A program made the translations under genes and the position numbers. DNA of 64,000 bases from Chamaecyparis obtusa (Eukaryota; Streptophyta; Pinopsida; Cupressales; Cupressaceae), in NCBI GenBank assembly GCA_027943335.1, contig BSBK01001115.1, positions 682,001-746,000 of the forward strand. The letters run 5' to 3'. Under the pieces are notes generated by a model. The model was not told where the DNA came from and made no database searches. It worked only from the letters and a program-made list of their open reading frames with translations. Shown piece after piece: positions 46,834 to 60,129 of this stretch (positions are counted from its first letter, which is position 1; every line of letters starts with the position of its first letter).

Positions 46834-49800
46834 ATGGTGGAAACTAGAGCCTCTTCACATAGAAAACCAAGGGAAGAACCAAAACCATCACCATCTTCTT
46901 TTATTATTTCTCAAACATTTCATCAACCCTACGATACAAGTCTTTATGAAGAAGACACCCTTGGCAAGTTGTGCTTGAAAGGAGGCCACACAACCCCTCT
47001 TGTATCAACACAAAATCTTAATCAAAGCATTTCCATGTCTCAAGGAAGAGCTAACCAAGGCTCACAAGGCCACCAATCCAATCATGGTGGAGATGAAGAA
47101 CCCACACCATCATAAATTGAAAGATTTCATGATGATGACCCCTTTAAAAGAATGATGAAACATTTCTTACAAGAAGAAAAAGAGGTGTATTTCCTACAAC
47201 TGGCTCAACAAGGAGCCAAACTTCCTCGAGACTTTAATGTTGAGAATATCATAGCACAAGAGGAAGAAAATCTCATCATAGCTATGATGAAACAAATGCA
47301 TGTCATGCAAGCAAACTTAACAAAATGGAAAAGGAGAAAGAACCCAAAGAATTCTCTATGGAAGCCCTATGTCCATTTCTATTCGATCAAAGCTTGTACA
47401 TGCCACAATTCCCAAAAAGAGTGGAACTACCCAAATATGAAAAATATGATAGAAATTTTGATCCTCAAGATCATGTCAAGGAATTTTGTACTCCATCCAT
47501 GGATTTTATGCATGAACCAACATACTTAATGTGTCTCTTCCCATGATCTTTGGGAGGAGTAGCCATCAACTGGCTCTCTAAGATGCCTCCAACTATCATG
47601 ACTTTTGATGAGTTAATCAAACCATTTGATAAAAAATACTCATATAATATTAAACATCTGATCACCATGATCAATATCTGAAATCTAAAACAAAATTTAG
47701 GAGAACCCTTCCTGACCATCCTCAAACGTTGGAGGAATAAGTTTTCACTCTATGCCTGACAAATCCTGAAAAATGAGAAACTAGAAATCTTCATCTATAA
47801 TCTGGTTCCAGAAATCAATTATCATCTTCAAATGCAAAATCATACCTCTTTTGATAAAATGGTAGAAAATGCCATAAAGATAAAAAATGTACTTGTTCGT
47901 AATTGAGACATATCGCTTCATAAGGAAAACAAGTATAATTCAGGATCTAGTTCCAAAAACAAAGATAAGGGAAAATTCTGGAAAAAAAATAAAAATGTTG
48001 TCATAGATGGCATTTTTTATCATATCAGTGCTCCACCTAAGGCACCAACATTCAATCTCACTATTGGCACCCAAGCCATAAAAGCTTCACAAATGAAGGT
48101 GATTGAACCTGCTAAAAAGTCTACTGACTATACACCATGGGTTACAAAACCAAAGCATGAGTTCACTCCTTTGGGTGAGTCCTTGGAATCCACCATGAAA
48201 ACTCTATTGGCAAACAACATCATCATGTTACTTGACATTAAACAATGAGACCTCGAAGTCAAACCTAAATGGTGGAAGGAGACCAATTTTTGTGATTTCC
48301 ATCAAAACAAGGGTCATAAAACTAATACCTTCATGCGTCTGAAGCATCTCATTCAAGAAAAAATTGATGCTGGAGAAATAGTGATTGACAACCATAAATC
48401 CAATAATGATCATACAACATTCACAAAACCTTTTTCGAAGCATAATCAAGGAGACTCATCTTCTAAACCAAACATTGGTACTAAAGTCAATTACACTTAC
48501 TCTGGTAACAAGGATGTCATAAATATGGTAGAACCATGCATGTTTGAACACTGCAATGTCATCACCATTGTCAAAAAAGATAGAGATAACAAGACAACTA
48601 ATGTAGTTACTCGATCTCAAGCTCGGGTAACTCCCCAAGGACAAAACTTAGGTTCATCAAATGCCCCAAAGGTCCCATTCAATCTTACATCTGCATCTAA
48701 ACAAAGGATTACTTCCAAATCTTCAAATTCTAAAGAGTCCAAAATGGTATCATACAACATCATCCAGTAACTGCAACACACTAACACCAAAATTTCCATA
48801 TTTGAGCTATTACGTATCTCTCCTGCTCATCATGCAATTCTAGACAAATCTCTAATTGGTTCTAATATTCCAGAAGATATCAATCTTGATAGATTCCAAA
48901 CAATGGCGAGTCAGTTGACGTCCCCACAGTACATATCCTTTTTAGAAGAAGATGACAACTCACTAAGTCACCCACATAACCAGCCCTTGCATATTGAAGT
49001 CCTAATCCAAAACTGTCATGTCAGACGTGTGTTGATAGATGGAGGCGTTGGTCTAAATATATGTTCCTACAAATTGGTTACACAAATAGGATTGTCAGAA
49101 GATGCCATTGATCCTAAAAATAAGATAACCATAAAAGCATATGATGAACAAGAAAGGAATTCAAAAGGAGTCATTGTGCTACCTATCAGAATAGGACCTA
49201 TCATCAGAGATATCACCTGTCAAGTACTGGATCTCCCATTGGCCTATAACATTCTTCTAGGAAGGCCCTAGATTCATGAGATACAAGATATTCCATCAAC
49301 ATACCACCAATGTGTCAAATTTCCCTATGATGGAGTAGAGGTCACTATACCTGTAGAGACGTCATCATCTTGCAATGCTTTGAAAGAAAGTGCAGATAAA
49401 CTTGTTCCACATAACATAGATTCTTCTACCAAACAAATGGACATAGCATCTACATCAAAAATGGAAGACCTCTCAAAAGGAGTCAATATTAAAGACACAG
49501 GCATGGGAGAATACACAATGGAACTAGTCCTTTCCCTCACATCTCTTCCACTTTCGCCTAAATCCTATGGACAACCTTTAGAGAAAGTTAGACCTACAAC
49601 CAAGGAACCTCAGGTTATCTTCAATGGGAGTTTCATCACATAATAGGTTTCCAAACAAGAATTAGATGAGGAAGAGGCTATATTAGCCTGGCTATACAAA
49701 GATGAGTCTCAATCGCAAATAGTTAAAAAATGTGACCCTAAAATATCTACAAAGTCATATGGACCAGGTCACATGATAATGTCTAAAATGGGATACACGG

Positions 49801-50548
49801 GAAAATGACCTCTAGGAATAAGAGACAAAGGCATCATTAGACCCATTGAACAATGTGGAAGAACAACCAGAGGTACTATAGGCACAGGCTATCACAAGAA
49901 AGCTTTCCATCTCAGTGGAAGCTCTACACATGTCATAGAATAGATAGAACCAAAAATAGATAATTAGCAACAGGAAGAAATACCGCACTCAGACAATGAT
50001 GATTCAGACACAACTGATGTTTTTCCTTATGAACATATACTTCAACATATCTTAGATCTTCTTAAAAATGAAAAGGAACCTAAAAGGATTAACATGGTAG
50101 ACACACAAGAACTTAATACTGCACAAAAGACAGTTGCAACACAAGAACCGACTGCTCTTGAAAATAAACTTAAAGAAAAAGGTGAACCTATCACAATAGC
50201 TAAACATGTGGGACACAATAGTGATTCTGAGATAGACTCCCATGACTATGAATTCCGCTCAGACTCTGAGGTAATCCTTCTTGGGGGATCCGTCTTGATT
50301 TTACACATATTCTTGACTTCCCTAGGGATCTAGATGAAGAATTAAATGACTTTGAATGGGGAATTGTTCCAGAAGAAGATGAGCTTATCATAGAGAAACA
50401 CATAGATGTCATTCACCAATACACACCTATGTTTGAAATGAGTCTAGAACAAAATAACAGACCTCACAAGTCTGATTCGCTTATCACTAATGTAGGATCC
50501 AACAATGATGTTGAGATGCTTAACGAACTGAACATTCTGAGTAGTAAT
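46834..50548 (+). pseudogene. Gypsy gag-protease of element B
   Basis: Starts MVETRASSHRKPREEP (46834). The gag core includes FPKRVELPKYEKYDRNFDPQ (47407-47466) and FDPQDHVKEFC. A spacer contains FCDFHQNKGHKT (about 48289-48324), a degenerate zinc-like motif. The protease shows RRVLIDGGVGLNI (49024-49062) and YNILLGRP (49247-49270). A G-patch-like segment GYTGK-stop-PLGIRDKGIIRPI (about 49792-49850) with HKKAFHLSGSS follows. A late acidic region (50000-50330) runs until element C interrupts at 50549. Stops occur at 47113, 47544 and 48768 and at several later sites, mostly at CAG/CAA or TGG positions, with a few frame changes (near 47320 and 50310). Confidence 0.88.
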
Positions 50549-51332
50549 TGTAATCACCTAAAAATGGTCTAGCTAAACTATATGCCCTAAATCTCAAATC
50601 AAGCTAATCTTAAGCATAATTTTGTAATTGAGTTAGATATATTTAATTACATAATTCATAAATAATCAAGCATCTATTATCAATCATCAAGAATCATTCT
50701 TTAATTAATTATCCTAGTCATTTAATCAAATCAAACTCAAAAATACCTATGGCTAGTGATATTAATTAATGTGAATTAATTAATTGTCTTATTATCCTTT
50801 TAACCCAAAAAAGGACAAAGAAGTTAATTCCAACCAATGAGAGGTAATCACATGGATTACTCACATTGATCAAGTGAGAATAAATCTCCACCAATCATCA
50901 AGAATGAATCTCAACCATTGAATTCAAATTCAATCTTTCCCTCCAAGAGGAAATCTATAAAATCAAGCTCATTTAATTCATTTCATATCTAGATCATTTG
51001 CATAAGGAAACTTTGTTATTTTGAATTTTCAATCTAGATCATTTCTTCTACTTCTTGCATTAATTCTTCAATTCTATTTCTAGCTTAATTATTCTTAATT
51101 GCATTAATGAATATGAATCTTAATTGAATCTTCCATTTCATACATGTAATGTCACTGATCTATGCATAATTTTAAGAGCATACTAACATAGATCAAACTC
51201 TTTATGACTAGGAAGCAATAGGACAATTTTGTTAGTATTATTACATGCTTTATTTGATTGATTTGCTAACAATATAATGTCTTATTGAAGTGTTGTGTTA
51301 TAGGATAACAACTACCAGAATTCACACACACA
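50549..51332 (+). repeat. 5-prime LTR of gypsy element C
   Basis: 784 bp, tgtaatcacctaaaaa to attcacacacaca, followed by the tttt-tggcatccactctcgg primer-like site. Its start matches LTR A at 41920, so A and C are related families. Confidence 0.82.
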
Positions 51333-53053
51333 TTTTTGGCATCCACTCTCGGGTCCAAGCCCTAGATTTCTATCATTTTTCACTAAATTATGTCGTATTT
51401 TCACCTGCAGGGAATCGTATCTAGGGATTTGCATCGCATCTGGGAAGAACTGTCACACCCCAAGTTTCCTGGATCACACCCGATATTTCTTGGATCATAT
51501 GTGGAAGGTATCACATTTATTCAAATTCTAGATTGCATTTAGTTTTATTTGTTGCATTTCATAAATTGTATCGCATGTGGGAAATAAGGTCCCATCGAGT
51601 CAAATTTGGGGTTGCATCTGGGGTCATTAGTTCAATTTCTTGATTTTCTAACCCCTAATAATTTGATTTTTTATTTTCTGTGGTTTTTAAACCTCCTAAT
51701 TGAGGTTTGCAGGATAAATGACAAAGACATAATCAACATCAAACTACTAATGCTTGTCTTGTAGGTTGCCTATAGGAAATCAACCAAATATTCATGCTTA
51801 CCTTTCTAGGAATTTAACACAATTTAAGTTCATTGTGAAAACCAATCAGAGGATTATGCTCTTTTCCCTTGAGGAAAATCAGAAACTCAAAATTTGACTT
51901 GCATTTTGAGGTTAAGTTGGAGTAGGGTATGTGTAGGATCATGGTATACCAAACTATGGCCTTAACTGGCAATGAAAAATCAGAAAATCAAGGTTAGTCA
52001 AATTGACATAAAAAGTTGAACATCTTATGAACCTTATGTGAAAAAGTTGTAAGAATAGAATCTGTAGGAAATTAAATGTAGTTTCTAAACTACTAGCCCT
52101 TGTCTAAATTTTTTTTTAATCTAATTGTTCAAAATTTTAGATTTCAATGTAGTAGTACAAAAATTTTAGGGAAAAGATAAAAAGTACGTGTATGTTTGAC
52201 CACCTTAATCACAATCAAATGATGATATATTTTCCCAAGATTCTAGATATAAGTAGTAGACTCATGCACAGATGTGACACATATTTTTTTGTAATTTTTT
52301 TCCAAATAAATAATTAATTATGAATTTTCTACTACAACTTTTTCAGAATAAAAAAACTCTCATGTCTGACCACCTTAACTAATTCTAAACTTTACAAAAT
52401 TGAAAACTTTTTTTTTTCTTATAGTAGCCGGAGCATAGAATGTGACGCATATTTCAGATTTCAAAAAGGTTAAACCATTTGAAAGTTATAGTTGTTTTTC
52501 AATCAGTATGTCAATTATGACTTTAAAGATAACTCAATTGTAAAATAAGTAATAATTACGTACTGAACTCAAAATTTGGCAGCAATTATATTGATGAAAA
52601 GCTAATAATGTCTTTAAGAAACCCTTTTCGTTTCATCAATTTCGAGTGAAAAAATAGTCATCATCTACATGGTCGAAGTCTCGATATCAAAAAAAATCTA
52701 CTAAACATGCCTAAAGGGTTGACCATCCACATTTGGTATTGCCGAAGAAAATACCAAGCCTAATCGGATATCCAAAAATTTAAGATATTCGATAATATCG
52801 GATATCTGAAACTTCCCGCCTAATTCAAAATTTCAATTGCACTAGTTTTCTCAATTTGAAGTTTCATATTAAATTATATTTTTTTATGTTTTTTATTATG
52901 GTAAAAATAGGTTTTGAATGGGCCTCGAAACCATATACATTCAGTTTTTGATGGGAACTATAACCCCAGGAAGAATAGGAAGAATTAACTCAGATCTAAG
53001 TTAAACAGCTGGGGGAAAAAGAAAAAACCTTAAAGCGACCCCCTAGCACATAA
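51333..53053 (+). mobile_element. Leader of gypsy element C
   Basis: Non-coding, with recurrent 'atcgcatctggg'-like words (51415-51610) and long AT-rich stretches. It is interrupted by element D at 53054. No coding part of C is visible. Confidence 0.6.
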
Positions 53054-54145
53054 TGTTGGCAAGTTGTCTATACTAAGGTATATGACTTGATATAGTGTTG
53101 TCATTATGGAAACAAAGTCATATAGCAATTTGGAGTCAACGCACCTGATGAGCAAATCGAAATCAACTAAGTGTTGAAGTCTAGATAGTGTATAGAGTTC
53201 CTGCAGCTTGGACCATCAGCGCACGTGTGTACGGAAGAATTATGGTATGCACCCTGGAAGTTAAGTTTGTTAGACTGTACTCATGCTTAGTCTATAAGCG
53301 CATAAGAAAATATGAAAAGATGAGAAAGTTACAGTCAGTTGAAGTTGCACAGCCAATGTGTGCCAGCAGAGAACAGAGCATGGAGCTGACAGTTAGCATT
53401 TTGGTTTGCGATGATAATGTAATATTGTAAAGGCCATATGCCCATTGTATTTAGGTTGCTAACATGTTTATATGTATAATTTTAAGCACACTTAAGCCAA
53501 TTCATTTGGAAGTGTTGTTTGTAATTAGTTATAGGGCCAACCTAATTGTTTATTTTGTATGAGCGTATAAATATAAGATGCACCCATTGTATTCGGTATG
53601 GAAGTTGAGAGAGAATTGTGATAAGTAGAGCAGAAGTATGCAAAGAGTCAAGAAGATGTATTAGAGCTTTTCTAGAGGTCAAAGCATCAGCGCATCAAAG
53701 GAACTGATCAAACAAGCAGTGTCATAGTGATAGTTCATCCTGCAAATATAGTGTGTATATGATATTAGAAGGTTTTAGCCTTCACCATTTGAGCAGTGAG
53801 CTCTAGGATAATGAGTCCACTCCCCTAATAGGGATTATTGTAAAAGACTCCTAACAGGGTCTGACCCTTAACAAGGTCTACTGTACTTAAAGTATTGTAA
53901 AGCTACTCCTAATAGGATAAAGGATCTTCTAACAAGGATCACAAAACACTACTGCAAAATATTAGTGGGTATCAATTACCACTAGGGTTTTTACCTAATT
54001 GGGTTTCCCCGTAACCATATTGGTGTCATGTGTTGATTTCATGTTTCCTATTTATGTGAATGTTTAATTCAGTACTTAAGCATTTAAGTTCAGCATAAAG
54101 ATTAAAGTGTGATTCACCCCCCTCTCAGTGTTCCCATTCTTAACA
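53054..54145 (+). repeat. 5-prime LTR of element D
   Basis: TGTTGGCAAGTT to CCATTCTTAACA. Near its end it has the ctcctaacagggt / taacaagg and gattcacccccctctcag blocks, also seen in the copia LTRs of this window, which suggests copia relationship. Confidence 0.9.
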
Positions 54146-54147
54146 AT

Positions 54148-54159
54148 TGGTATCAGAGC
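54148..54159 (+). promoter_or_regulatory. Primer binding site of element D
   Basis: TGGTATCAGAGC two bases after the LTR end. Confidence 0.9.
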
Positions 54160-54199
54160 TCTGGTCCTTCGCAAAGAAGTTTAACCACTTGATGAGATC

Positions 54200-55330
54200 A
54201 TGGACAAAGTAGAAATGAAATATCTAAAGAAAAATCTTGAAGCCACTCTTGAAGACCTGGACAAATTTGAAAGAGAAATTGAAGAACTAAAAGAGAAAGT
54301 CAGTGATGCTCAATTACTTATCAAAAAGCTAAGAAGGGATCTTAAAGAATGCTCTAACAGTGATCTAGGAGCAAAGGTAAAGAAGTTGAATGAAGACAAT
54401 GCATCTATGAAAGAACTACTTGAAGAATTTGATGATAAGCTGATCAACAATCAAGAAGTCTACAATGAACAAGTCAAGGAGAACCTTCAACTCAATGAGG
54501 AATTAAGGGAAGCCAATTTGGAAATCTTGGAGCTAAGAAATTACAAAGAAAGCTTGGAGTCACAATTGAAAGAAGCAAAGAGTCATATTGACAAATTACA
54601 CACCACTTCTGATTTGATAGAATCTTAGTTGTATGCAAGAAGAGCCAAAGGAGACACTAGATGTATTGGATACAATGAAGCACAAAATCAGATTGACAAT
54701 ATGCGAGAAAGAAAGGAGACACAAAAAGACTCTACTGATACTAAGAAGACTAAAGATCAAACCAAAGACAATGGTGCACCACATAAGAATGAGAACAAGC
54801 AATTAGAACGCACTTGTTTTGCATGTAACAAGCATAGACACATTACAAGGAACTGTATAGAGGTAAGACCTTTTAATGGTTACTGTTATTCATGCAACAA
54901 ATTTGGTCATAGAGCTGTGAATTGCAAGACTAGTAAGAAGAACAAGATTCAACATGATTAGAGGAATCAAAATTAGACCAATGTAAGAAGTTCTCAAAAT
55001 GTTACATGTCAAATATGTAACTACAATGGTCACTTAGCTAGAACATGTAAAATGGTGAATCATGTTAATGCGCTAAGGAATATAAGGCCTCCAATCATTT
55101 GTCACTCTTGTAACAAGGCTGGACATATCTCAACATTCTATAGATCAAGGATGCAAGGTTAGGAAAGCCCTAAAAAGGTCGAAGAACCAGTATTGAATCC
55201 CAAAGGAGAAATAAATTTTGTGAAAGCCTCAGAGGATGCGAGCTTGATTTGGTCAGTAAAGAAGAAGGACAAGACTGATGAGAATGTATTAGATGCATCC
55301 CCGGTGGATGCACCCTCTACATCTGCATGA
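54200..55330 (+). pseudogene. Element D gag-like protein with coiled coil and four CCHC zinc knuckles
   Basis: One frame of 377 codons from ATG 54200 (MDKVEMKYLKKN) to TGA 55328, broken by TAG at 54626 and 54959 and by two more single stops (about 54974 and 55160). Residues 1-140 are a continuous Glu/Lys/Leu heptad-rich coiled coil. Four knuckles follow: CFACNKHRHITRNC (206-219), CYSCNKFGHRAVNC (229-242), CQICNYNGHLARTC (about 270-283) and CHSCNKAGHISTFY (about 301-314, last Cys changed to Tyr). It lacks the UBN2-type capsid domain of the two copia elements in this window. Probably an RNA-packaging protein of a non-autonomous element. Confidence 0.85.
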
Positions 55331-56984
55331 ATGGCCCTCAGGGTCATAGGGGGAGCTAATTTAGCTCTAGACCCCTACATGGTTGGTATACTCATGCTCA
55401 GAGTATGCACCTTTGGACTTAAGCTTTTGGAGTGTAAAGAACCTTCCTGCAAGAGGGCACATGCTAATTGTTAGCAAAACTTGAGTTGGAAATTGTGAAG
55501 TGACAACCCGGTTTACACAACTAGCATTAATGGTGGAATTCTCACTTTAAGTACATAGAAAGTTGTTTAATCACTCATTGCATTTGAATTCAGAGTGATT
55601 GAAGAGCAGAAAGAGCCTTGGAAATTTTTGTGAAGACTTGGAGATTGAACTATCAGTGTTTGTAGTGCATTTGGTCAGTTGCAGAAACCCTAGCTCATTG
55701 CACCAATTTGGAAGCCTTCAGATTATCTCAGAGTTTAGTTGGAAAGTGATTAACAAGTAAGTCATGGCCACTCCCATAGTTTATGATGTCACTAAAAAGA
55801 AGAGATACATATTCAAGAGGCATCCATTTAAATCAACCCTAGATGATTTAGAGGGAGCTTTTTCCTGCATGCCTATGGGCATCATGCATGTGGAAGACAT
55901 TAGGTCTTACATTTACTGCAAGAAGGAACTAGTTGGTTTGGATAGGTTAAGGATGCACATGGATACCATGTTGAAACTAGAAAAAACATTCATGGATGAA
56001 TATGCTAAATGGAATGTGTAGAAGTTGAGAAATCCAACCTCACAGAACACCAAGAACACTTGCATGCAAATAACATGTTGCTGAAAGGAAACCAAAGAGA
56101 CAAAGGCAAAGGCTTGGAAAATCTCAGCGGAGTGAGAGAAAATTTTATTCCAAGATAATGAAAAAATAATTACAAGGTCAACCTATAAAGGTGAACAAAA
56201 CCCTAAAACTAGAAAAGCTAGGTTGCACATTATAATTAATAAAGATATTAATTATAATGTACCTAAGAGAAAGATTAAGTAAAAAAGAGTAATGAAACTA
56301 ACTAATTACTCTAACACCCCCCCTTAAGTGAAGCTCAAGAGGTAAGCTAACCTAGCATAGCTATGAAAGTAGGAAATGGGTCTTGGCAACAAGGCCTGAT
56401 CAGGTACCCAATACAAGGAAATCTCTATAAACCAGAGACAAAGGAGAAAACCCTGTGGGAAAAACTCCTCTCCAAAAAGAGATATATAAAGCAAGCAAAA
56501 GACAAAAAATGACTTCAAGAAACTCTCTCAAAGCCATAAGTACAATGCGTGCTACCAACCCCCTCGTGAGAGAGGATCAAGGCTCCAAAGCCCCCCTAGA
56601 ATGAAAGAACCCTTGGATCAATGAACAAACCACCATGACGCCAATACAAAGGAGTGAAAGGTAGTGAGCATTGAAGAGGTAACCTCAAAAGATGAGGTGT
56701 CACTGGAAGGCCGAGATGATGCTCAAAGGAGTAAACACAAGGATCCTAAAAGGGAATCCCCAATGTAGGTGGTATGACAGGTGTGCTGACACTGTTAGGA
56801 GAGAGGAGATGAGTGTCCTTTGTAGAATCCTCAACAACTACACCTAGTGGCTTGATGAATGGAGTTGGAGGGTCTGGCAGTGCTGAAGAGAAGAAACCCC
56901 AACAAGATGAGGTGAGGAAATCATAGAAGTGGTCTTAGGAACAACACAGAGGTTCAAGTGACCTGATTGTCCCACATGATGCTC

Positions 56985-57370
56985 TCACCTAAGAGGAGAG
57001 TTGTGCTTTGATAATGGAGATGGTGGACCAAAGTGTGAGAAGGTGTAGAGATGGGTGGAATGATCAACTATCCCTATAGTGACAATGCCACCTATCGCAC
57101 TATCCCGGATGAAGACTGAATCTGGCATGAACTCAACTATCTTCCTTGACCCACTGAGTGTAATCTGATAAATTGAGAGAAGGTTTGTAGACAGAGATGG
57201 AACATACAATACATGATCATTGAATGTGCCATCCTGAATGCCTACTGAACCTTTCTCGTAGACTGTCATAATAGTGTTATTCCCCATCAGAATATGAGGA
57301 ATAGAAGCCTCAAAAGAAGAGAAGATCTCTGGACAAGAAGCCATATGGTGAGAAGCACCTAAATCTAGTA
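56985..57370 (-). pseudogene. Copia protease-region fragment, copy 1
   Basis: The minus strand reads HHMASCPEIFSSFEAS, LMGNNTIMTVYEKGSVGI, VLYVPSLSTNLLSIYQI and STHLYTFSHFGPPSPLS. The 'SHHM' start, 'VLYVPSLS.NLLSI' and a following pre-integrase-like region are typical of copia protease/pre-integrase polyproteins. Confidence 0.85.
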
Positions 57371-57875
57371 TCCAAGGGACCTATGAAGGGGATGTAATAG
57401 AAGACCATAATGCATGACAATGCGTGCTACCAACCCCCTCATGAGAGAGGGTCAAGGATCCAAAGCCCACCCAGAATGAAAGAATCCCTAGATCAATGAA
57501 CAAACCACCATGACGCCAATACAAAGGAGTGAAAGGCAGTGAGCATCGAAGAGGTAACTTCAAAAGATGAGGTGTCACTAGAAGGCTGAGCTGATGCTCA
57601 AAGGAGTAGACACGATGATCCTGAAAGGGAATCCCCAATGTAGGTGGTATGACAGGTGTGCTAACATTGTCAGGAGAGAGGAGATGAGTGTCCTTTGTAG
57701 AATCATCAACAACTACACCTGGTGGCTTGATGAATGGAGCTGGAGGGTCTGGCAGTACTGAAGAAGAGTCTTGCTAAAGAGAAGAAACCCCAACAAGATG
57801 AGGTGAGGCAGTCACAGAAGTGGTTTCAGGAACAACATAGAGGTTCAAGTGACCTGACTATCCCACATGATGCTC

Positions 57876-58260
57876 TCACATAAGAGGAGAGATGTGCTTC
57901 GATAATGGACATGGTGGACCAAAGTGTGAGAAGGTGTAGAGATGGGTGGAATGATCAACTATCCCTATAGCAACAATGCCACCTGTCACACTATCCCGAA
58001 TGAAGACGGAATCTGGCGTGAACTCAACTATCTTCCTTGACCCACTGAGTGTAATATGATAAATCAAGAGAAGGTTTACAGATAGAGATGGAACATACAA
58101 TACATCATTGAATGTGCCATCCTGAATGCCTACAGAACCTTTCTCGTAGACTGTCATAACAATGTTATTCCCCATGAGAATATGAGGAATAGGAGAAGCC
58201 TCAAAAGAAGAGATCTTCGGAGAAGAAGCCATATGGTGAGAAGCACCTAAATCTAGTATC
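57876..58260 (-). pseudogene. Copia protease-region fragment, copy 2
   Basis: Second tandem copy: LDLGASHHMASSPKI, LMGNNIVMTVYEKGSVGI, VLYVPSLSVNLLLI. The catalytic D.G triad is LDLGAS, with Leu for Ser. It is nearly the same as copy 1, with independent point changes. Confidence 0.85.
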
Positions 58261-60129
58261 TAAGGGACCTATGAAGGGGATACAATAGAAGCCCATAATG
58301 CATGACAATGTGTGCTACCAACCCCCCTGTGAGAGAGGGTCAAGGCTCCAAAGCCCACCCAGAATGAAAGAACCCTTGGATTAATGAACAAACCACCATG
58401 ACACCAATAAAAAGGAGTGAAAGGTAATGAGCACTGAAGAGGTAACATCAAAAGATTCTATGAGAGAGGGAAAATATTCTTGATGATACCCTTCCTATAT
58501 GTGAGCTACAAGAGAAGAAATTATTGTTAGATTTGGTGAAGCCTCACCTCAGAACAAAGACAAGAACTCTGAACATAATGGATAAGAATTATGAGTTAAT
58601 TGTGAAAGAAATAGAGAAAGCCTTTAAGAAGGTGTTTATGGATATAAAAATGTATCCACCTACTACACCCATAGCTAATGTACCTACAATGGTCACCAAA
58701 GGGTCAGAGACCATCAAAGTACATTCTACAGGTCCTCACGATTCAACACTTACAGTGGAAGTTCAAACAGAGGTAGATAAGTCTATGCCCATGTCAGAAT
58801 CACTCAAAGATAGCACCATTATCATTGATAATGTGGAGATAGCCATGGTGGCCCTGATATAGAATTGGACAAGTTTGAGGAAGCTTTTGTGAGTACACAA
58901 GAAGCTGAAAATCTATGCAGCAACTCACCTCCCACTCATCAAGAAGAAGTACACATTGAAGATATATCTAATGAGAAAGAAGAAGAAAATAAAGAAGAAG
59001 ATAAGATGGAAGAAAAAGAACAAGAGAAAGATGAAACTTCTTTTGATCTAACCAAGGTAAAACTAGAAGTGATGGATATCACTCCCATCACTCCCTCTTC
59101 AACATTGTTGTCAAGTTTGACACCTGACACATCCAGTTTGGATTCTTGGAGAGAAGAAGACTTGATTAAGTTCAACGTCCTAGCTATGGAGAAGGAAAAG
59201 GAGAAATAATTCATGATAAATCCTCTCCTTGTGGAATCAGTGAACATACTAAATAGTTTGTTGCCTACGGACAAGAAAGTGTCTAAAGTACACTCTGTTG
59301 ATAATGTGAGTATAGTTATCTCATAGTTCAAAAGTAGTTTTTCAAGCCTTGAAGAATTTGCATCCCAAGTTGCAAAAGAGAAGTATCTGAATAAGAGATT
59401 GAATGAGTTGATGAACAACTTTGCACTAGATTTGAATTCACTTAAGACAGGACAAGCATCCCTAAAAGAATTTTATGATCAAGGAAGGAAAATCATTGTA
59501 GATTGCATGGAACAAGATAAGCTTACCAATGCTCATTTCAAAATAAAAGAGGCAGAAGCTATGATTGAGCAGGTGAAGAGTTTAGTCAAAGACACAACCA
59601 CTGATGTGAACATGTATAACAATGTCTACCAAGGTCAGATGGACAAAATTGAGAACGCAGAGAAAGAGATGGAAAAGATAAGGTCTAGACAGACTTAGTT
59701 GAGGAATGCTCTAGCGCCCTCACTAGCCATTCTCAATCAAAATATAAAGGAGATTGATGCCACCATGATAACCTATGATCAAGGTCTGAGCACAAATTTG
59801 AAGAAGATGGAGAAGCTTTAGTATGCTTTATGCGTCCATCTCCAGATAGTTAACTCATTGATAACTTTTTGGAAGAAGGAGATCCAGAACCTCAAGGTAG
59901 CATATCCAGATGTTTTCCCTCAATAACTATGTGTAGATACATTTTTTTTTGTAACACCTTTCGAATTAATGTCAAAGGGGGAGTTGTGTATAGAATATGG
60001 ATTGTAATATGTATAGGGAGATATAAGAGTATGTATAAGAAACGAATAGAAGACAAAAGTTTTTTTGTTAAGGGACAGTTAGCAACTTGGCCATATTCCT
60101 TTGTTTCCATCAATGAAAAAGGGGAAGAT

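Larger units (their letters stand above)
43267..50548 (+). mobile_element. Gypsy element B (5-prime LTR, leader, gag-protease)
   Basis: LTR 43267-44544, primer-like ttttggcacccatcgtgggg, a long leader 44545-46833, then gag-protease from 46834. It is interrupted at 50549 by element C. RT, integrase and the 3-prime LTR do not appear in the window. Confidence 0.88.
56543..58454 (-). repeat. Tandem duplication inside element E, period about 880 bp
   Basis: The phrase caatgcgtgctaccaacccc occurs at 56543 and 57418 and, as caatgtgtgctaccaaccc, at 58306 (spacings 875 and 888). It gives two full units and a partial third. Each unit carries the same gag and protease-start coding segment. Confidence 0.9.
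56139..58460 (-). mobile_element. Element E: rearranged copia-type fragment inside element D
   Basis: The 6-bp tgagag flanks both sides (56133-56138, 58461-58466). On the minus strand a short 3-prime LTR-like end lies at 56139-about 56320; its start TGTTAGAGTAATTAG follows the tract AAGGGGGGG. To the right are tandem copies of a gag/protease-region segment. No RT is present. Confidence 0.7.
55764..59926 (+). pseudogene. Element D second ORF: long coiled-coil protein of unknown function, split by element E
   Basis: Begins ATG 55764 (MATPIVYDVTKKKRY) with a compact N-terminal part (HPFKSTLDDLEGAFSCMP). After a one-base shift near 56018 it reads VEVEKSNLTEHQEHLH until element E at 56139. It resumes at 58464 (ERENILDDTLPICELQEKK), continues with KNYELIVKEIEKAFKKVF, a Thr/Pro spacer, an acidic EEEVH..EKEEENKEED tract (58940-59030), and coiled coil from 59399 (MNELMNNFALDLNSL) to the stop at 59924. 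It is not RT, integrase or envelope by any motif I can see. The size of the original product is about 600 residues. A protein of the same style precedes the 3-prime LTR of element F. Confidence 0.6.
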
